The notes under the pieces: model-generated
What the model saw: only the letters and a program-made list of their open reading frames with translations
What the model was told of the DNA's origin: nothing
The model's database searches: none
From: Hexactinellida sp. DTS-2022
Taxonomy: Eukaryota > Porifera > Hexactinellida
Length of the DNA: 64,000 nt
NCBI GenBank assembly: GCA_028753945.1
Contig: JAPNXP010000009.1
Span: 3,658,001-3,722,000 of the forward strand
Direction: 5' to 3'
Translations under genes and position numbers: made by a program
In this document: one piece after another, positions 1-10,086 of the stretch
Layout: the number at the start of each line of letters is the position of its first letter
Position numbering within the stretch: the first letter of the stretch is position 1

Positions 1-346
1 GGAAGGACGTCCAGCCGTTCCTCAGCCAAAGGCAAACCTCAGACCCATATGTGTTACTCGCTGGGTCCTAAGGGCTCTGGCCATGGACTCTTTCTGTGCC
101 AGTTACTCGAAAATTCTGGATTACATGTCGAGATTGAAGGCGGTACCGTGAATGGTACCTCCTCTAAGAATAAGGACGTTGCTGTGGGCTACGTGAAAAC
201 TCTTCATAAGTTCAAGACATATTTCTGCGCGAGGCTGTTACAACGTCTCTACAATATCGTTGGTCCCGTAAACGCAGAAATTCAAGGTCGTAAATGTTCG
301 GTAGGTGGCGTGCGCGACAAGATCATGAAACTTATGGGCGCGCGCG
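1..346 (+). CDS. hAT-family transposase, 5' part (partial, split by insertion)
   Basis: The frame is open from the first base, so the true start and the expected BED zinc finger lie outside the window. The peptide includes LLQRLYNIVGPVNAEIQG and KIMKLMG and reads like the middle of a ZMYM1-like hAT transposase. It is cut by the RAG1-like transposon at 347. Omitting that element and one GGGCG target copy makes the frame run on into 3491-4336 (LMG followed by VLAAMGNEEQGF), so both parts are one gene. The six bases CGCGCG at 341-346 lie between the apparent target copy (336-340) and the transposon heptamer and do not break the frame. A domesticated host gene is possible; a transposon gene is more likely. 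Confidence 0.75.
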
Positions 347-375
347 CACAGTGGGGCAACATGGCTGAATAAACA
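347..375 (+). repeat. Left terminal signal of RAG1-like transposon
   Basis: Heptamer CACAGTG (347-353), then GGGCAACATGGC (354-365, 12 bp), then TGAATA (366-371), which is also present in the right end. There is no clear ACAAAAACC-like nonamer. Confidence 0.8.
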
Positions 376-1103
376 ATTTTTTTACCATTTTAAATTGTTA
401 AATGATTGCGATATTCGAAATCAGAACTATTGAAAACCTAGGAATCCGAAATTTAATTAATCTAACACCAGTGGTTATGAAATAGTTGGTGGTTGAAAGG
501 ATGGTTTCTATTTTTGTATCTAAAATATTCAACATATTTTTATTATATTAGTGACATTTACGTCATCCTCATATGAAAACTACGAATCATACGTATTGGA
601 ATGTTGTTTGTGAGTGATCTACTATCTACTTGTTGCATTTATAAAAACATTTTGAATTATTCCGTTGAAAATTATAAACTCATCAGAATTCGTAAAGCTT
701 GTTTCACTAATACATTACAAACGGTGACACTACACTTTTAACTGTCGAAACTTATACTGATCACTGCTGATCAAAGAAGTTGGTGATATGTGAAGCCAAA
801 TATTGATATATATTTAAATTTAGTAATAATTTCAGGGTGACCAAAGATGACCAAAATATCCTTTTGGTCTCCAGTTTACGCTAAAATAGTCCCCTAATGC
901 ATTGTAGTAAAAATGTAAATTTATTACCAATCAATATTGTAGATGTAATATTTATTTGAACTTTCTGAGATATCAAACAAGAGATATGGAATGCAATTAA
1001 TTTGTTTCATAGAGATATTAGTGACTTAAAACAATGTAGTAATATTGGTCATAAATAATATAATATGCAAGAAATTTTCAAAAGTCTAATCATTTAATCT
1101 AAA

Positions 1104-3134
1104 ATGAACAATCAAGAAGTAAGAAATATTCTCCAAAAGGCGGAAAATAACTGTCGTAAAGCAACCAGCGAGATGCTGGTCCTATTTGATTTACCAGAAT
1201 CTCAATTTTCAATGATGAATTTGAAATTTCAGGAATTAACCACTATCCGTAGAGAGTTTGTCCGACATAATGATCTGGATAATTGGGAAATTTTGCCTTT
1301 CTATGAACATGGGGCATGTAAACCTTCAGGAAAGATGAGATCTGATGGAACAGATAAACTGACTGATACAATTTCATTTGTTGAACCTCTCTCTAATACA
1401 AACAGGAAATCTATTTCAGCAGTTACTCTGCAAACAATAAGAACACGGCTTATGGTACTACTCGATCATATCACTTTTCTCGCTGAGAGAGAAAATACTG
1501 ACTCCAGAACAATTGCAGCTTTAGCAATCCAGTGTATCAGCAATGATAATTATGACAGAGATGCAGCCAAATTATGTCCCGATGTTGCTGCGAGAACTGC
1601 ACCCAATCAAGTTAACAAGTTCCCATTAGAAAAAGCCTCCTTTATGTTAGATCTCTTGGAAATTGGGAAAAGGAAATACATTGACCTCCGTCGTATCTGC
1701 AAGTCAGAAGATATTCATTTTCCTGGTTACAAGAAGATTGTAGCATACCGAAATGAAATTTGTTCAGCACAGGAAATCTCTGTCTTAAATAATGAACAAG
1801 GAAATTCCATAGGAGTGAATATTCCATACTCTACTTTAGTACATAAAACAACAGAAAGAATAGTACAGTTGATTCCTTCTTGCATAGAATCTCATTACCC
1901 TTTAACTCTCACGATAGCTGATGGTTTCGATGGCTCAGGGAGTCATCGACTTTACAACCAGTTTCCTACAAACCCAAGCCTCTCAACGAAATCTCTCATA
2001 TAATTTGACTTCAAAGCTTTATCCCTAATCGATAAATCTGGTAAGGAAATTTGGTCAAATCCATGCCCTAACTCACCTTTTGTGACGAGGCCAGTTGCAT
2101 TAGTATCTCAAAAAGAAAATTACGAAAATGTCGATTATCTCATGAAAACATTAATTAATCCTAAAACTAGTTTATTAGAATCTAATGGCTTAGAACTACG
2201 TGAAGGGCATGTAAACGTGATTGTAAAGAGGACTCTGTTCGATGGCAAAATGTCCGCTATACTAAGTGGGGCTGGAGGTGCTGTATGTCAACTATGCACA
2301 GCTAATCGCGATCAACTTAAAGATATCGAGTTTGTTAATATGGCTTCCCCATCAATAGGCATGTAAAAGATGCAATTGACATTTTCAGTGATGTCAATCC
2401 GGAAGAATTTCTCAAGCTACCTTCTGAGATGAGATTCGGTTTAACTGTATCCCCACTACACAGTTATCTATGTGTGTTTAGGTGGTTTATGCTTTTAATT
2501 TATCACTTAGATGCTAATCTCAAGAAATGGGCTCCTATATCTCCAAAAATAAAAAGATCTGTGGATAAAAAGCGCACTTTGTTGTTGGAGAAAACAGGAT
2601 TTCATATCGATCTTCTTTCCTGTGATGGAGGGACAAGTACAACTGGGAACATAGCACGATCCTGTTTTCTAAATGGAAAGGAATTCATCAAGTGGGCAAC
2701 TTCTACATTATTGCACGAAGATAAGTCGTCAATATCTCTAATCAGAAGAAATCTCTCTGTTATCTTAAGACTCTATAACAGTAGTTCAAAACTTGACACA
2801 TTTAAACTCAACAGTTTTTGTAAAGAAACTTCTATTCGTGTTAACAACATTCCCATGGGCCAGCATCACGCCATCTATACACAAGTTATTGGCTCATACT
2901 GTGGAACTTGTAGCAGATTATAATAATGGATGTGGAATGAAAATATTGTCAGAGGAATGCATTGAATCTTTAAATAAATACGTTAGAAGGTTCCGAGAGA
3001 AGCTATCCAGAAAATTCACGTTTGAAGATATAACATTAAAGATGTATTCATTCGTATTTTATGTCAAAGTGATCCAGTTCTGGCAAGTTATAGGATGTTC
3101 ACAGAAAAAAACGAAAGAAATATTTGTAAATTAA
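1104..3134 (+). pseudogene. RAG1-like / Transib transposase, three inactivating lesions
   Basis: About 676 codons, close to normal Transib transposase length. It follows the RAG1 core in order: LTLTIADGFDGSGSH (first catalytic Asp at 1929-1931, corresponding to RAG1 D600), then RTLFDGKMSAILSGAGG (second Asp at 2241-2243, like D708) followed by CQLC (like the RAG1 CTLC zinc motif), then SEECIESLNKYVRRFREK (catalytic Glu at 2964-2966, like E962 in RAG1 NESGNKLFRRFR). Lesions are an in-frame TAA at 2001-2003, a frameshift near 2345 and a frameshift near 2855; the protein is otherwise continuous. The first ATG is 1104. The N-terminal RING/zinc region of vertebrate RAG1 is absent, as expected for Transib. 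Inference: recently inactivated. Confidence 0.88.
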
Positions 3135-3451
3135 GTGAAGAAGATTTCCTTGTTAACTCGTTTATATTAGAATAGGGTGTTCATTAAATTGAGGTGAATC
3201 AAATTATCAAAATAGCTTTACATGTACTAGCATCATTATAAACAATGGAAATGATAAATCGAAATAGTAATTAACAATAGGTAGGTACATTATTGTAGTA
3301 ACATCATATATTTTTTTTGCAAATCACGATGACGTGACAACAATTGATAGGGAATCCTAAGAAAAAATCTGAACATACCAAACGATTTCACATAGTATAA
3401 AACCCATATGTAAATAATACATTTGATAGGTCTAACTTTAACCCAAACACC

Positions 3452-3485
3452 TATTCAGCCATTATTGCCATTTTGCCCCACTGTG
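3452..3485 (-). repeat. Right terminal signal of RAG1-like transposon
   Basis: Read on the minus strand: heptamer CACAGTG (3485-3479), GGGCAAAATGGC (12 bp, one mismatch to the left end), an extra AATAATGGC (9 bp, resembling a duplication of the preceding bases), then TGAATA. The spacing from heptamer to TGAATA is 21 bp here and 12 bp on the left. Confidence 0.8.
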
Positions 3486-3490
3486 GGGCG

Positions 3491-4336
3491 TATTGGCCGC
3501 TATGGGTAATGAGGAACAGGGTTTCGCTTTCTACGAGGAGGTCAAGTCACAGGCAATGGACATACGTCTGGAACAGCCAATGAGCAGTCGTACGCAGTGC
3601 CTAGCAAGATGGGTTGTCCGCGGGGCCCGCGGCGAATTGGAAATAGAGCAAGGTGCCATCGACAATGTCCACGCGAAGATATACGCTACCATATTTGAAG
3701 CCGCTGCTGATGGAATCGCCCAAAGGTATTGTAATCAAATATTTAAGAAAGATTTTTTGTACTATATAGTATATATCCAACTTTGTATTGTTTTTTAGGT
3801 ATCCTACTGAGGATCTTAAGCTTCTAGTCCAACTGGAGGAGGTCATCTGTGATTCGACATCTGAGTTCGTCGGTATCATCTGCGAGAGGTACTCTTCCGA
3901 CCTGAATGGTATCACTCAGGAGGTGCTTCGCTCACATATCAAGGGAACTAACGAAGTTATCAAGCCAAAGTTAGACGAACAGACGAAGACCACTTTCACT
4001 ACAGAGGAATGTCGGGTGATTCTCAAGGAAAATGATGTGCTCAAAGCAGCTTGCATTGGCATGGATGTTTTAGTAAGAGAGTATTTTACCGTTCCGGCCA
4101 CCAGCTGTGAGGCAGAGAGGTCGTTTTCCTCTCTGAGGATAATCAAAACATGGCTGAGAACTTCAATGACTCAACGACGGATGAATCACAGTGCGACTTT
4201 GAAGATAAACAGTGATTATGTCGAATTGCTGGATATGCGCGAGGAGGTGAACGAATTCGTCGAGAAGAACAGCATGCGAAAAGTGATGTATGCGAAAACG
4301 CTAAAATTGTGTGAGAACTTAAATTATTTGACTTAA
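3491..4336 (+). CDS. hAT-family transposase, 3' part with C-terminal dimerisation domain
   Basis: Continuation of the gene that begins at 1. Exon 3491-3725, intron 3726-3798 (73 bp; GTATTG donor, pyrimidine-rich acceptor ending TTTTTTAG), exon 3799-4336 ending in TAA. The spliced frame reads GIAQRYPTEDLKLLVQLEE. The C-terminus has the classic hAT dimerisation signature (VPATSCEAERSFSSLRIIK). No stop or frameshift was found in either exon, so the hAT copy was apparently intact before the RAG1-like element landed in it. The 3' end of the hAT element probably lies near 4385, where a CATGAGGGGGCAGGG-type terminus is read on the minus strand; its left end is outside the window. Confidence 0.8.
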
Positions 4337-4385
4337 GTTTGTTTTCAATAGTGATTTGCCTACTTTTGACCCTGCCCCCTCATGG

Positions 4386-4479
4386 ATTTATATAGTTCGG
4401 CGCCTATGTTGACCAATTTCTATTACCATTGTTGCTTCATCCAAAAGATTAATTTAGTTTCTGGAAGCAGTAACTAGAC
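4386..4479 (-). pseudogene. Gypsy protease remnant, continuation across a hAT insertion
   Basis: Read on the minus strand this continues the protease-like reading at 10087-10240 once the hAT element 4480-10078 and one target copy are left out (VKEKGLVTAS, then a frame break, then LLDEATMVIEIG). It is the downstream end of the older Gypsy remnant, here cut short by the hAT element that ends near 4385. Confidence 0.5.
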
Positions 4480-4781
4480 CAGGGGTCGGCAACCCCCGGC
4501 CCGCGGGACAGATCTGGCCCGCGAGGCGAAATTATCCGGCCCGCTGCTCTCTATAAACATGCCCATCATAAGCTCCGATTCGTTCATTCAAATAAATCCA
4601 AATATAGTACACCCTCGCTATCCTGAAGAAGGTGTTCCGATTCAAAAAAATTCTGTTCCGATTTGTGAATTCGTATGGAATAGTTAAGTATACGATTATA
4701 TAGGCCTCTATAAATGAGATCCTGATAATCCAAACCAAACAAGTCCAATGCTTTAAATCCAAACTAAACATTTAACATGGT

Positions 4782-4951
4782 ACGTTGGATGCCGGTAATA
4801 AGCACATCGTCGGGGACTGCACTTAATGTGCTTATAACTGGCATGTTCTTATAACCGACATAAATTATATAGGATAAATGGCACAGTTTTCCAACATAGT
4901 GTTATTATATCCGATATGTTTAACCGGTGGGCTGATATCCGACTTCTAATG
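4782..4951. mobile_element. Mariner-type MITE, GATGCCGGTTATAAGCAC family, copy 1
   Basis: About 170 bp with ends TTGGATGCCGG and CGACTTCTAATGTA. The same element occurs at 32527-33093 and 62492-62648, where the ends are CAGTGGATGCCGG-like and lie at TA. The Gypsy element inserted right at its right edge. Confidence 0.7.
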
Positions 4952-4955
4952 TACT

Positions 4956-5121
4956 TGTGACGAACGAACTCTTACAACTGTATAAGAAGTAAACTTTAAT
5001 TTCGGTAGAAGTACAATTGAGAATACTAACTAATTACATAATATTAACACACGTTTATTAGGGAGTGACTATTGCTATTGTGGTTGCATGGAAATGCCTA
5101 CAAGTTATATAATCCATGACA
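4956..5121 (-). repeat. Gypsy 3' LTR (166 bp)
   Basis: Begins TGTCATGG and ends CGTCACA on the minus strand (TG...CA ends). It is almost identical to the 5' LTR once the MITE in the latter is left out. I saw one substitution block, in the ATATTAACAC/ATATAAACAC region. Confidence 0.95.
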
Positions 5122-5136
5122 TCACCTCCCTCCTAA
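5122..5136 (-). other. Polypurine tract
   Basis: AGGAGGGAGGTGA on the minus strand lies directly upstream of the 3' LTR, as expected for the plus-strand DNA primer of LTR retrotransposons. Confidence 0.8.
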
Positions 5137-5272
5137 CAAAACTATTACGACCAGTAGGCAGGAGCACCAAATCTCTCGGGTTCTTTTCGAATCCTAGACG
5201 AACGCCTCAATCCGCTTAATGACGGATTTTCCGGTTCCTCTATCGATATATGTTCTACTACTTCGTCCTCGG

Positions 5273-6253
5273 TTATATCCGCTTGTGAAGATATGCTACC
5301 ATCCAACTGTGCCGATTGCCCACGTCTGTCTCTGGGGGAATAGGTTCACTCATCGCCTCCTCGGGATGTAGTATTTCGGGAGAAAGCTCAGGAACTATCT
5401 TACAATCGTTGAGGTGAACCCACGAGTACTTGTTTCCTCTTTTAATCTTTAGGTTAGGGTACTTGGTATCGAATACTAAGTAGGGGCCTATATACTTTGG
5501 AGCTAACCCATCTTCTCGCGTAAAGTTCCTTAGTAAAATGCTCTGGCCCACCAGGACACACGTCGGTTTTTCTACTGTATTCCTGTCGTAGTACTTTTTA
5601 GCTTGGGATTTAGCACTGGCTATATTTTCAGCAGCCTACTTCACGCATTCCTCCTGTTCCCTGGATCTCATCTCTTTGCCACCCGTTTTCTGACAATCCT
5701 CCACGACCTGATCGATCGCCGACCTTATACTTGCTCCGAACATCAGTTCTTGAGGTGTGAACTTTGTACTACTACTCATCAATGAGTTCACATTAAATGC
5801 TACCTCCTGGAGCACACTTGGCCAACTTGTCTTATCCAAGTTACGGTCTACAAGAAAACAGCGCAATGCTTGTTTGACACTCTCTACCGCTCGTTCCGCC
5901 TGCCCATCGCCCTGAGGGTGATAAGCCGATGAACGTTTTTTCTTTATCCCGAAACCTGCGCATATTTCTCGTACTGCTTCTCCATCGACGTTCCTTCCCT
6001 GATCCGTCAAGAGCATGTCCGGAACTCCATACTGATAAATCCACCCATTTAGTAGCGCATTGCATACGGACTCAGCTGTTTGGTCTCGCATAGCGACGAT
6101 TTCAACGAACTTCGAGAACAGATCAATGATTATCAATATATATCGGTATCCTTCCGCGCCCCAAGGTAGGACAGCAATATCTGCTGCAATAGCTCTTCTC
6201 GGTTCTGGGTTATCCAATACGATCGGCTTCAACGGTTCTCTTTTCTTCATCAC
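5273..6253 (-). pseudogene. Gypsy integrase core and C-terminus (frameshifted)
   Basis: The DDE integrase is visible as AADIAVLP (Asp), MLLTDQGRNVDG (Asp) and SAYHPQGDGQAERAVESVK (Glu). The C-terminal segment (5273-5551) has GLAPKYIGPYLVFDTK, a GPY/F-like motif typical of Gypsy integrases, but lies in another frame after a break near 5600. It inserts the cDNA; the 4-bp target duplication fits. Confidence 0.88.
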
Positions 6254-8176
6254 TCTTGTTCTCCAAACACACTATACACACCCTACAGCACTGTTCCACG
6301 TCTTTCCTCATCCCTATCCAATAAAATCGGTCTAGTAAATACGCACACGTTTTCTCTACCCCCGAATGTGTGACTCTGTGTGCTAATTCGGTAACTTCTG
6401 CTCTTTGATTCCGGGAAATTACTAACGCCCTTTTCCGAAAGAGTCTACCTAATTCGTCTATTCGCATACCTTCCTGCTTTTTGAAAGGACCCGACATAAT
6501 CTCTCCTTGTTCTCGTAGTTGCCTGATGGCATTCACGATACTCTGGTCCTTCAGCTGCCCCACCGTTAAGTCCTCACGTAGTAAGCTAACCTCCCGATTT
6601 AACCAATACACATTTCGCTCAAAACTATCTTCGTCAGCCATGACGTCATCTACGTCCCCAGGCACCCGACTCAAATAGTCTGCCGCTCCGTTTTCGTAAC
6701 CCTTCCGATACTGTATTTCGTAATGAATGGGCTCGAATTCAAGAATCCAGCTTGCGTACTTGTTCCTCGGGTCTCTTTGTCGCCTCAGCCACTCCAGAGG
6801 ATGGTGGTCGGTGATTATGACGACCCTACTAGCCGCTTGCAAGTAGACCTTCCATTTCCTTAATGCAGCCACCACTGCGGAGGTCTCCAACTCTCCCGCT
6901 GAGTATTTCCGTTGAGCGTCGTTCAGCTTACTCGAGCAGAACTCTAATATTCTCCTCCTGCCGGTTACATCATCTTGAGAGAGTACTGCCCCCACCGCTA
7001 TACCTGATGCATCGGTTTCTACGTAGAAAGGAACCTTCCAATCCGGGAAAGCCAACTGCTGTGGCTCATTAATTAACTGTGTCCTCAACTTCTGGTAACA
7101 ACACTCACACTCCTTTGTCCAAAGCCACTCCGTCCCCTTGTTTGTCAGCGCGAGTAATGGATCTGCCGTATCTGACACGCTTGGAATATAATCGCGATAC
7201 CAATTCACCAGCCCCATGAACTGGCGCACCTCCTTCTTACTCCGCGGGCGGGGAAATTTTGAAATTTTGGATAAAGTTGTGGGGAGTGGACGTCTACCCT
7301 TACTAGAGACTCGGTGACCCAGGAACTCGACCTCCTCATATCCGAAAGAGCATTTTTCAACTCGCAGTTGAATCCCGGCTCGGTTAAACCGACCTAACGT
7401 TTGGTCCAAATGGTCCAAATGAGCCTCGAAATCGTGCGAGTGCACACATGTATCGTCCACGAAAGCCTGGACGTTTGGGCATCCTCGAGTGCTTGATCCA
7501 CTGTTCTCTGATAAGTCGCCTGCGAATTTGATAAACCGAATGGCATTCGGTTGAATTCAAACTGTCCTCGTGTAGAAACGAACGCATTGAACTCCTTATG
7601 CTCTTCTCTCATTGGGATACACCAATAAGCCGATGCGCCGTCCAGTTTCGAGAATATTGTGCAACCTCCCATTCTATCAAACAAGTCGCGCGGGTCAGGC
7701 ATCGGATAAGCATCCTTCTTGGATATATCGTTCAAATCCCGATAGTCGGCGAATCGCCGCGATCCATCCTTCTTTTTGACCAAAATTACCCGATTGGCCC
7801 AAGGTGAGGACGAGGGACGTATTATCCCATTACATAGCATCTCGTCTATTTGTTTAGAAACTTCTGCTTCCATCTCAGGAGATACACGGAGCGACCGGTG
7901 ACGGATCGGTCGCTCATCTAATAAAGTAATGATATGCTCAGCCGTTCTGATTTCCTGAGGCTTCTTCGGGTTCTCTGCGAAAACCCCTCTCCACTTCTCT
8001 AACACCCGATAAATCGCTTGACGTTGCTTGGAAGACAGTTGCTGGTTTATATCGAATCCAGTCGTGATAGTTGAACTGACGCCCTCGGCCTCTATTCGCA
8101 CTACCTCAGCCCTTGTAACCGCCTGACCTCCGTAGACAGCAGCTAGAGAAGGCACCCAATGCTCCTCCAACTTCAC
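6210..8176 (-). pseudogene. Gypsy reverse transcriptase - RNase H - integrase zinc domain (frameshifted)
   Basis: Reverse transcriptase motifs in order: VKKKDGSRRFADYRDLN, FSKLDGASAYWCIPM and MPFGLSNSQATYQ, followed by the catalytic box FVDDTC (7460 region), which is reached only after a frame change near 7470-7500. RNase H shows FYVETDASGIAVGAVLSQ and ITDHHPLEWL. The integrase HHCC zinc domain is visible as HRVTHSGVEKTC and CCRVCIVC. Another frame change near 6215-6250 precedes the integrase core. Typical Ty3/Gypsy order (RT-RH-INT). Confidence 0.9.
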
Positions 8177-9416
8177 TCGCCAATTCTCCCAATCGAAAGT
8201 AGTATATACAGCGATAGAAACTTCCTACCCAATATTGCGGTCTTTGCGTCTGTGTCGAGTACTTCAATCTCATGGTCTACTAGATGGGAATCTCCGATGT
8301 CTATAGAAACCCGGGCCACACCACATACCACTAGTGGCGTTCGACAAAGCCCGTATACCCGATCCTCCTTCGTTTCGTAGGGAATTTGCATTGCTTGGAT
8401 GGTACGCTTATCCACGACGGAGGGGTCAGCTCCTGTATCAATCATCACATCTACTGGTTGATCGTTCCATTTCATGGCCACTACGACTGCGGTGTCTCTT
8501 ATTCCATCTTGCCTGGAAACTGCTTGAAACACACCCCTATAGGCTTTCGTGTTGGGGAAATTCCGGGTTCCGTGTCCTTTTTCTCCGCACTTTGGGTAGT
8601 ACCGCTCCGAACATTGAGACATGAAATGCTGGTTTGACCCGCAGATAAAACAACGTCCTCTCTGTTGGTACTGGCCACTGGTACGTCTTTCGAAAGGTCT
8701 CGATCTGCCCTGCCCATAAGCCTGACCACGTGACGCGCCTCTAGGCCTACCGCTAGTCGTAATGTATACTGACGGGCATTCACCCTCGTCCTGTGGTATC
8801 TCTCGTTCCGGGGCGGGCTCCACCCTTACTTTCGGCGCTTCATCCCGTTGAAGGACCGCGATCTTTCCTAACTCTCTATACCCGTAGTCCAAAGGTATAT
8901 TCTTCTCTACTAATGCTGTTTTCACTTTGACTATCAGCTCTAAAGGTTCCTTGGTACCTACTTTTCTCGGATATCCAGCCACTCTCGCAACGAAGGTTGT
9001 ATACTCAGGGGGAGCTGAGATACGAAATTGTTGCACGCCATTGACGTGGAGGTCCTTGCTTCACGGGCTAGATCTTGCATGCGGTAGAAAAAGTCATCTA
9101 CACTCTCACCCGCCTGCCAATCCGTTTTTCTTAACTCTCGTAAAGCACGATGGGGGTCTTTGGGAGGGTCGATTTGCTTGATCAAAGTGTCGAATGCTAC
9201 GTCCAGGCTCTCCTCTTCCCTATTTTCCTCAATCACCTCAACTACCAACCTGCGCTCTGCGAAAGTACGGTTTACGTGATTGGGTAACATCTGTAGCGCC
9301 TTTAGAACTCCGCCCTCTGTCGTTCTCAAACCCGCGGTCGCTGCCTGAAACAAGGGCTTCCAATCTTCAATACGCTCATCCTTCTTTAGAATAGGTGCAT
9401 GGATCGATTCTGCCAT
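8173..9416 (-). pseudogene. Gypsy gag - zinc knuckle - protease (frameshifted)
   Basis: ATG at 9416 (MAESIHAPILKKDERIEDW). The capsid-like part contains ESVDDFFYRMQDLAREA. A -1 frame change near 8960 (AGAAAAGTAGG region) is needed to join the rest of gag. A good zinc knuckle CFICGSNQHFMSQC (CX2CX4HX4C) follows, then a degenerate second one, then the retropepsin active site MIDTGADPSVVD. A further frame change near 8180 connects to pol. The nucleocapsid packages RNA and the protease would process the polyprotein. This copy cannot make an uninterrupted product as read. Confidence 0.85.
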
Positions 9417-9439
9417 CCGAGAGAAATCAATTGTACTTA

Positions 9440-9756
9440 TGTGACGAACGAACTCTTACAACTGCAGGGCCGTAGGAACACGGGCGGCAGGTGCGGCATA
9501 GGCCGCACCAATATTTTAGGTGCCCGCATCATAATTCGGGTTATACACTGCGAATCAATTAAGTGACGTCACTTGGCAGCACCAATAATAATTGGCCTAC
9601 GAAGGGCCTGAACTGTATAAGAAGTAAACTTTAATTTCGGTAGAAGTACAATTGAGAATACTAACTAATTACATAATATAAACACACGTTTATTAGGGAG
9701 TGACTATTGCTATTGTGGTTGCATGGAAATGCCTACAAGTTATATAATCCATGACA
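9440..9756 (-). repeat. Gypsy 5' LTR with internal MITE (317 bp)
   Basis: 166 bp of LTR plus a 146-bp MITE and its 5-bp duplication. Only 23 bp separate it from the gag ATG at 9416, and I could not recognise a tRNA primer-binding site there. Confidence 0.92.
9465..9610. mobile_element. 146-bp GC-rich MITE inside the 5' LTR
   Basis: Ends CAGGGCC and CAGGCCC (read inwards), flanked by AACTG on both sides (9460-9464, 9611-9615). The 3' LTR has the uninterrupted site, so insertion followed integration of the Gypsy element. Probably a short-duplication hAT MITE. Confidence 0.85.
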
Positions 9757-10086
9757 TACTACGTACCTAAATTCTTTTTTAAGACATTTTTTCATAATTC
9801 CAATGTAATGTTAAAAAAATCAAAATTTTACGAATGATAATTTTGGATCTACTGTTCGGACAAGCGAGGTTCGGAATAGGGAGGGGAGGGTGAACATTAT
9901 TTTCATAAATTATAGTGTGGTAACATTATTGAGATAAGTCAATTCATATTTATTCATGATTAACATTTCTACAATGGAACTATTCGGAGTAAGACTAAAG
10001 GATGGTAAATCGCTTGGCCCGACTAATGCGGTAAATTAATCAATCTGGCCCGTAGTTTCAAAAGGTTGCCGACACATGAACTAGAC

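Larger units (their letters stand above)
347..3485 (+). mobile_element. RAG1-like (Transib-type) DNA transposon, complete ends
   Basis: A 3139-bp element. Both ends begin CACAGTGGGGCAA when read inwards (left at 347, right at 3485 on the minus strand). The first seven bases match the consensus heptamer of V(D)J recombination signals; Transib elements are known to start with CAC-type heptamers. The right flank is GGGCG (3486-3490), with an identical GGGCG at 336-340 and a near match GCGCG directly beside the left heptamer (342-346). A GC-rich 5-bp duplication is a family hallmark of Transib/RAG transposition. It holds one transposase gene (1104-3134) with three lesions and no RAG2-like kelch gene. 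The stretches 373-1103 and 3135-3478 hold nothing else recognisable. Confidence 0.88.
4956..9756 (-). mobile_element. Ty3/Gypsy LTR retrotransposon, complete, minus orientation
   Basis: LTR-flanked element with the exact 4-bp target duplication TACT (4952-4955 and 9757-9760). LTRs are 166 bp apart from a MITE in the 5' copy. The internal region encodes, in minus orientation, gag, zinc knuckle, protease, reverse transcriptase, RNase H and integrase. Several frameshifts break the polyprotein although the two LTRs are nearly identical. Confidence 0.95.
4480..10078. mobile_element. Non-autonomous hAT element carrying a Gypsy retrotransposon
   Basis: Left end CAGGGGTCGGCAACC (4480), right end reading CATGTGTCGGCAACC on the minus strand (10078). 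Both are hAT-type ends with an exact 8-bp target duplication AACTAGAC (4472-4479 and 10079-10086). Without the inserted Gypsy element only about 800 bp of hAT sequence remain, with no transposase gene. It sits in a Gypsy gag/protease remnant. Confidence 0.9.

Noticed and set aside
347..3485. A RAG2-like partner gene or a true antigen-receptor locus next to the RAG1-like gene
   Set aside because: No kelch repeats or second gene in the element or flanks, and no immunoglobulin-like segments. Heptamers occur only at the two transposon ends.
8958..9036. Programmed frameshift between gag frames of the Gypsy element
   Set aside because: Gag sequence continues on both sides of the change and other frame breaks exist, so a mutation or consensus error is more likely than a programmed site.
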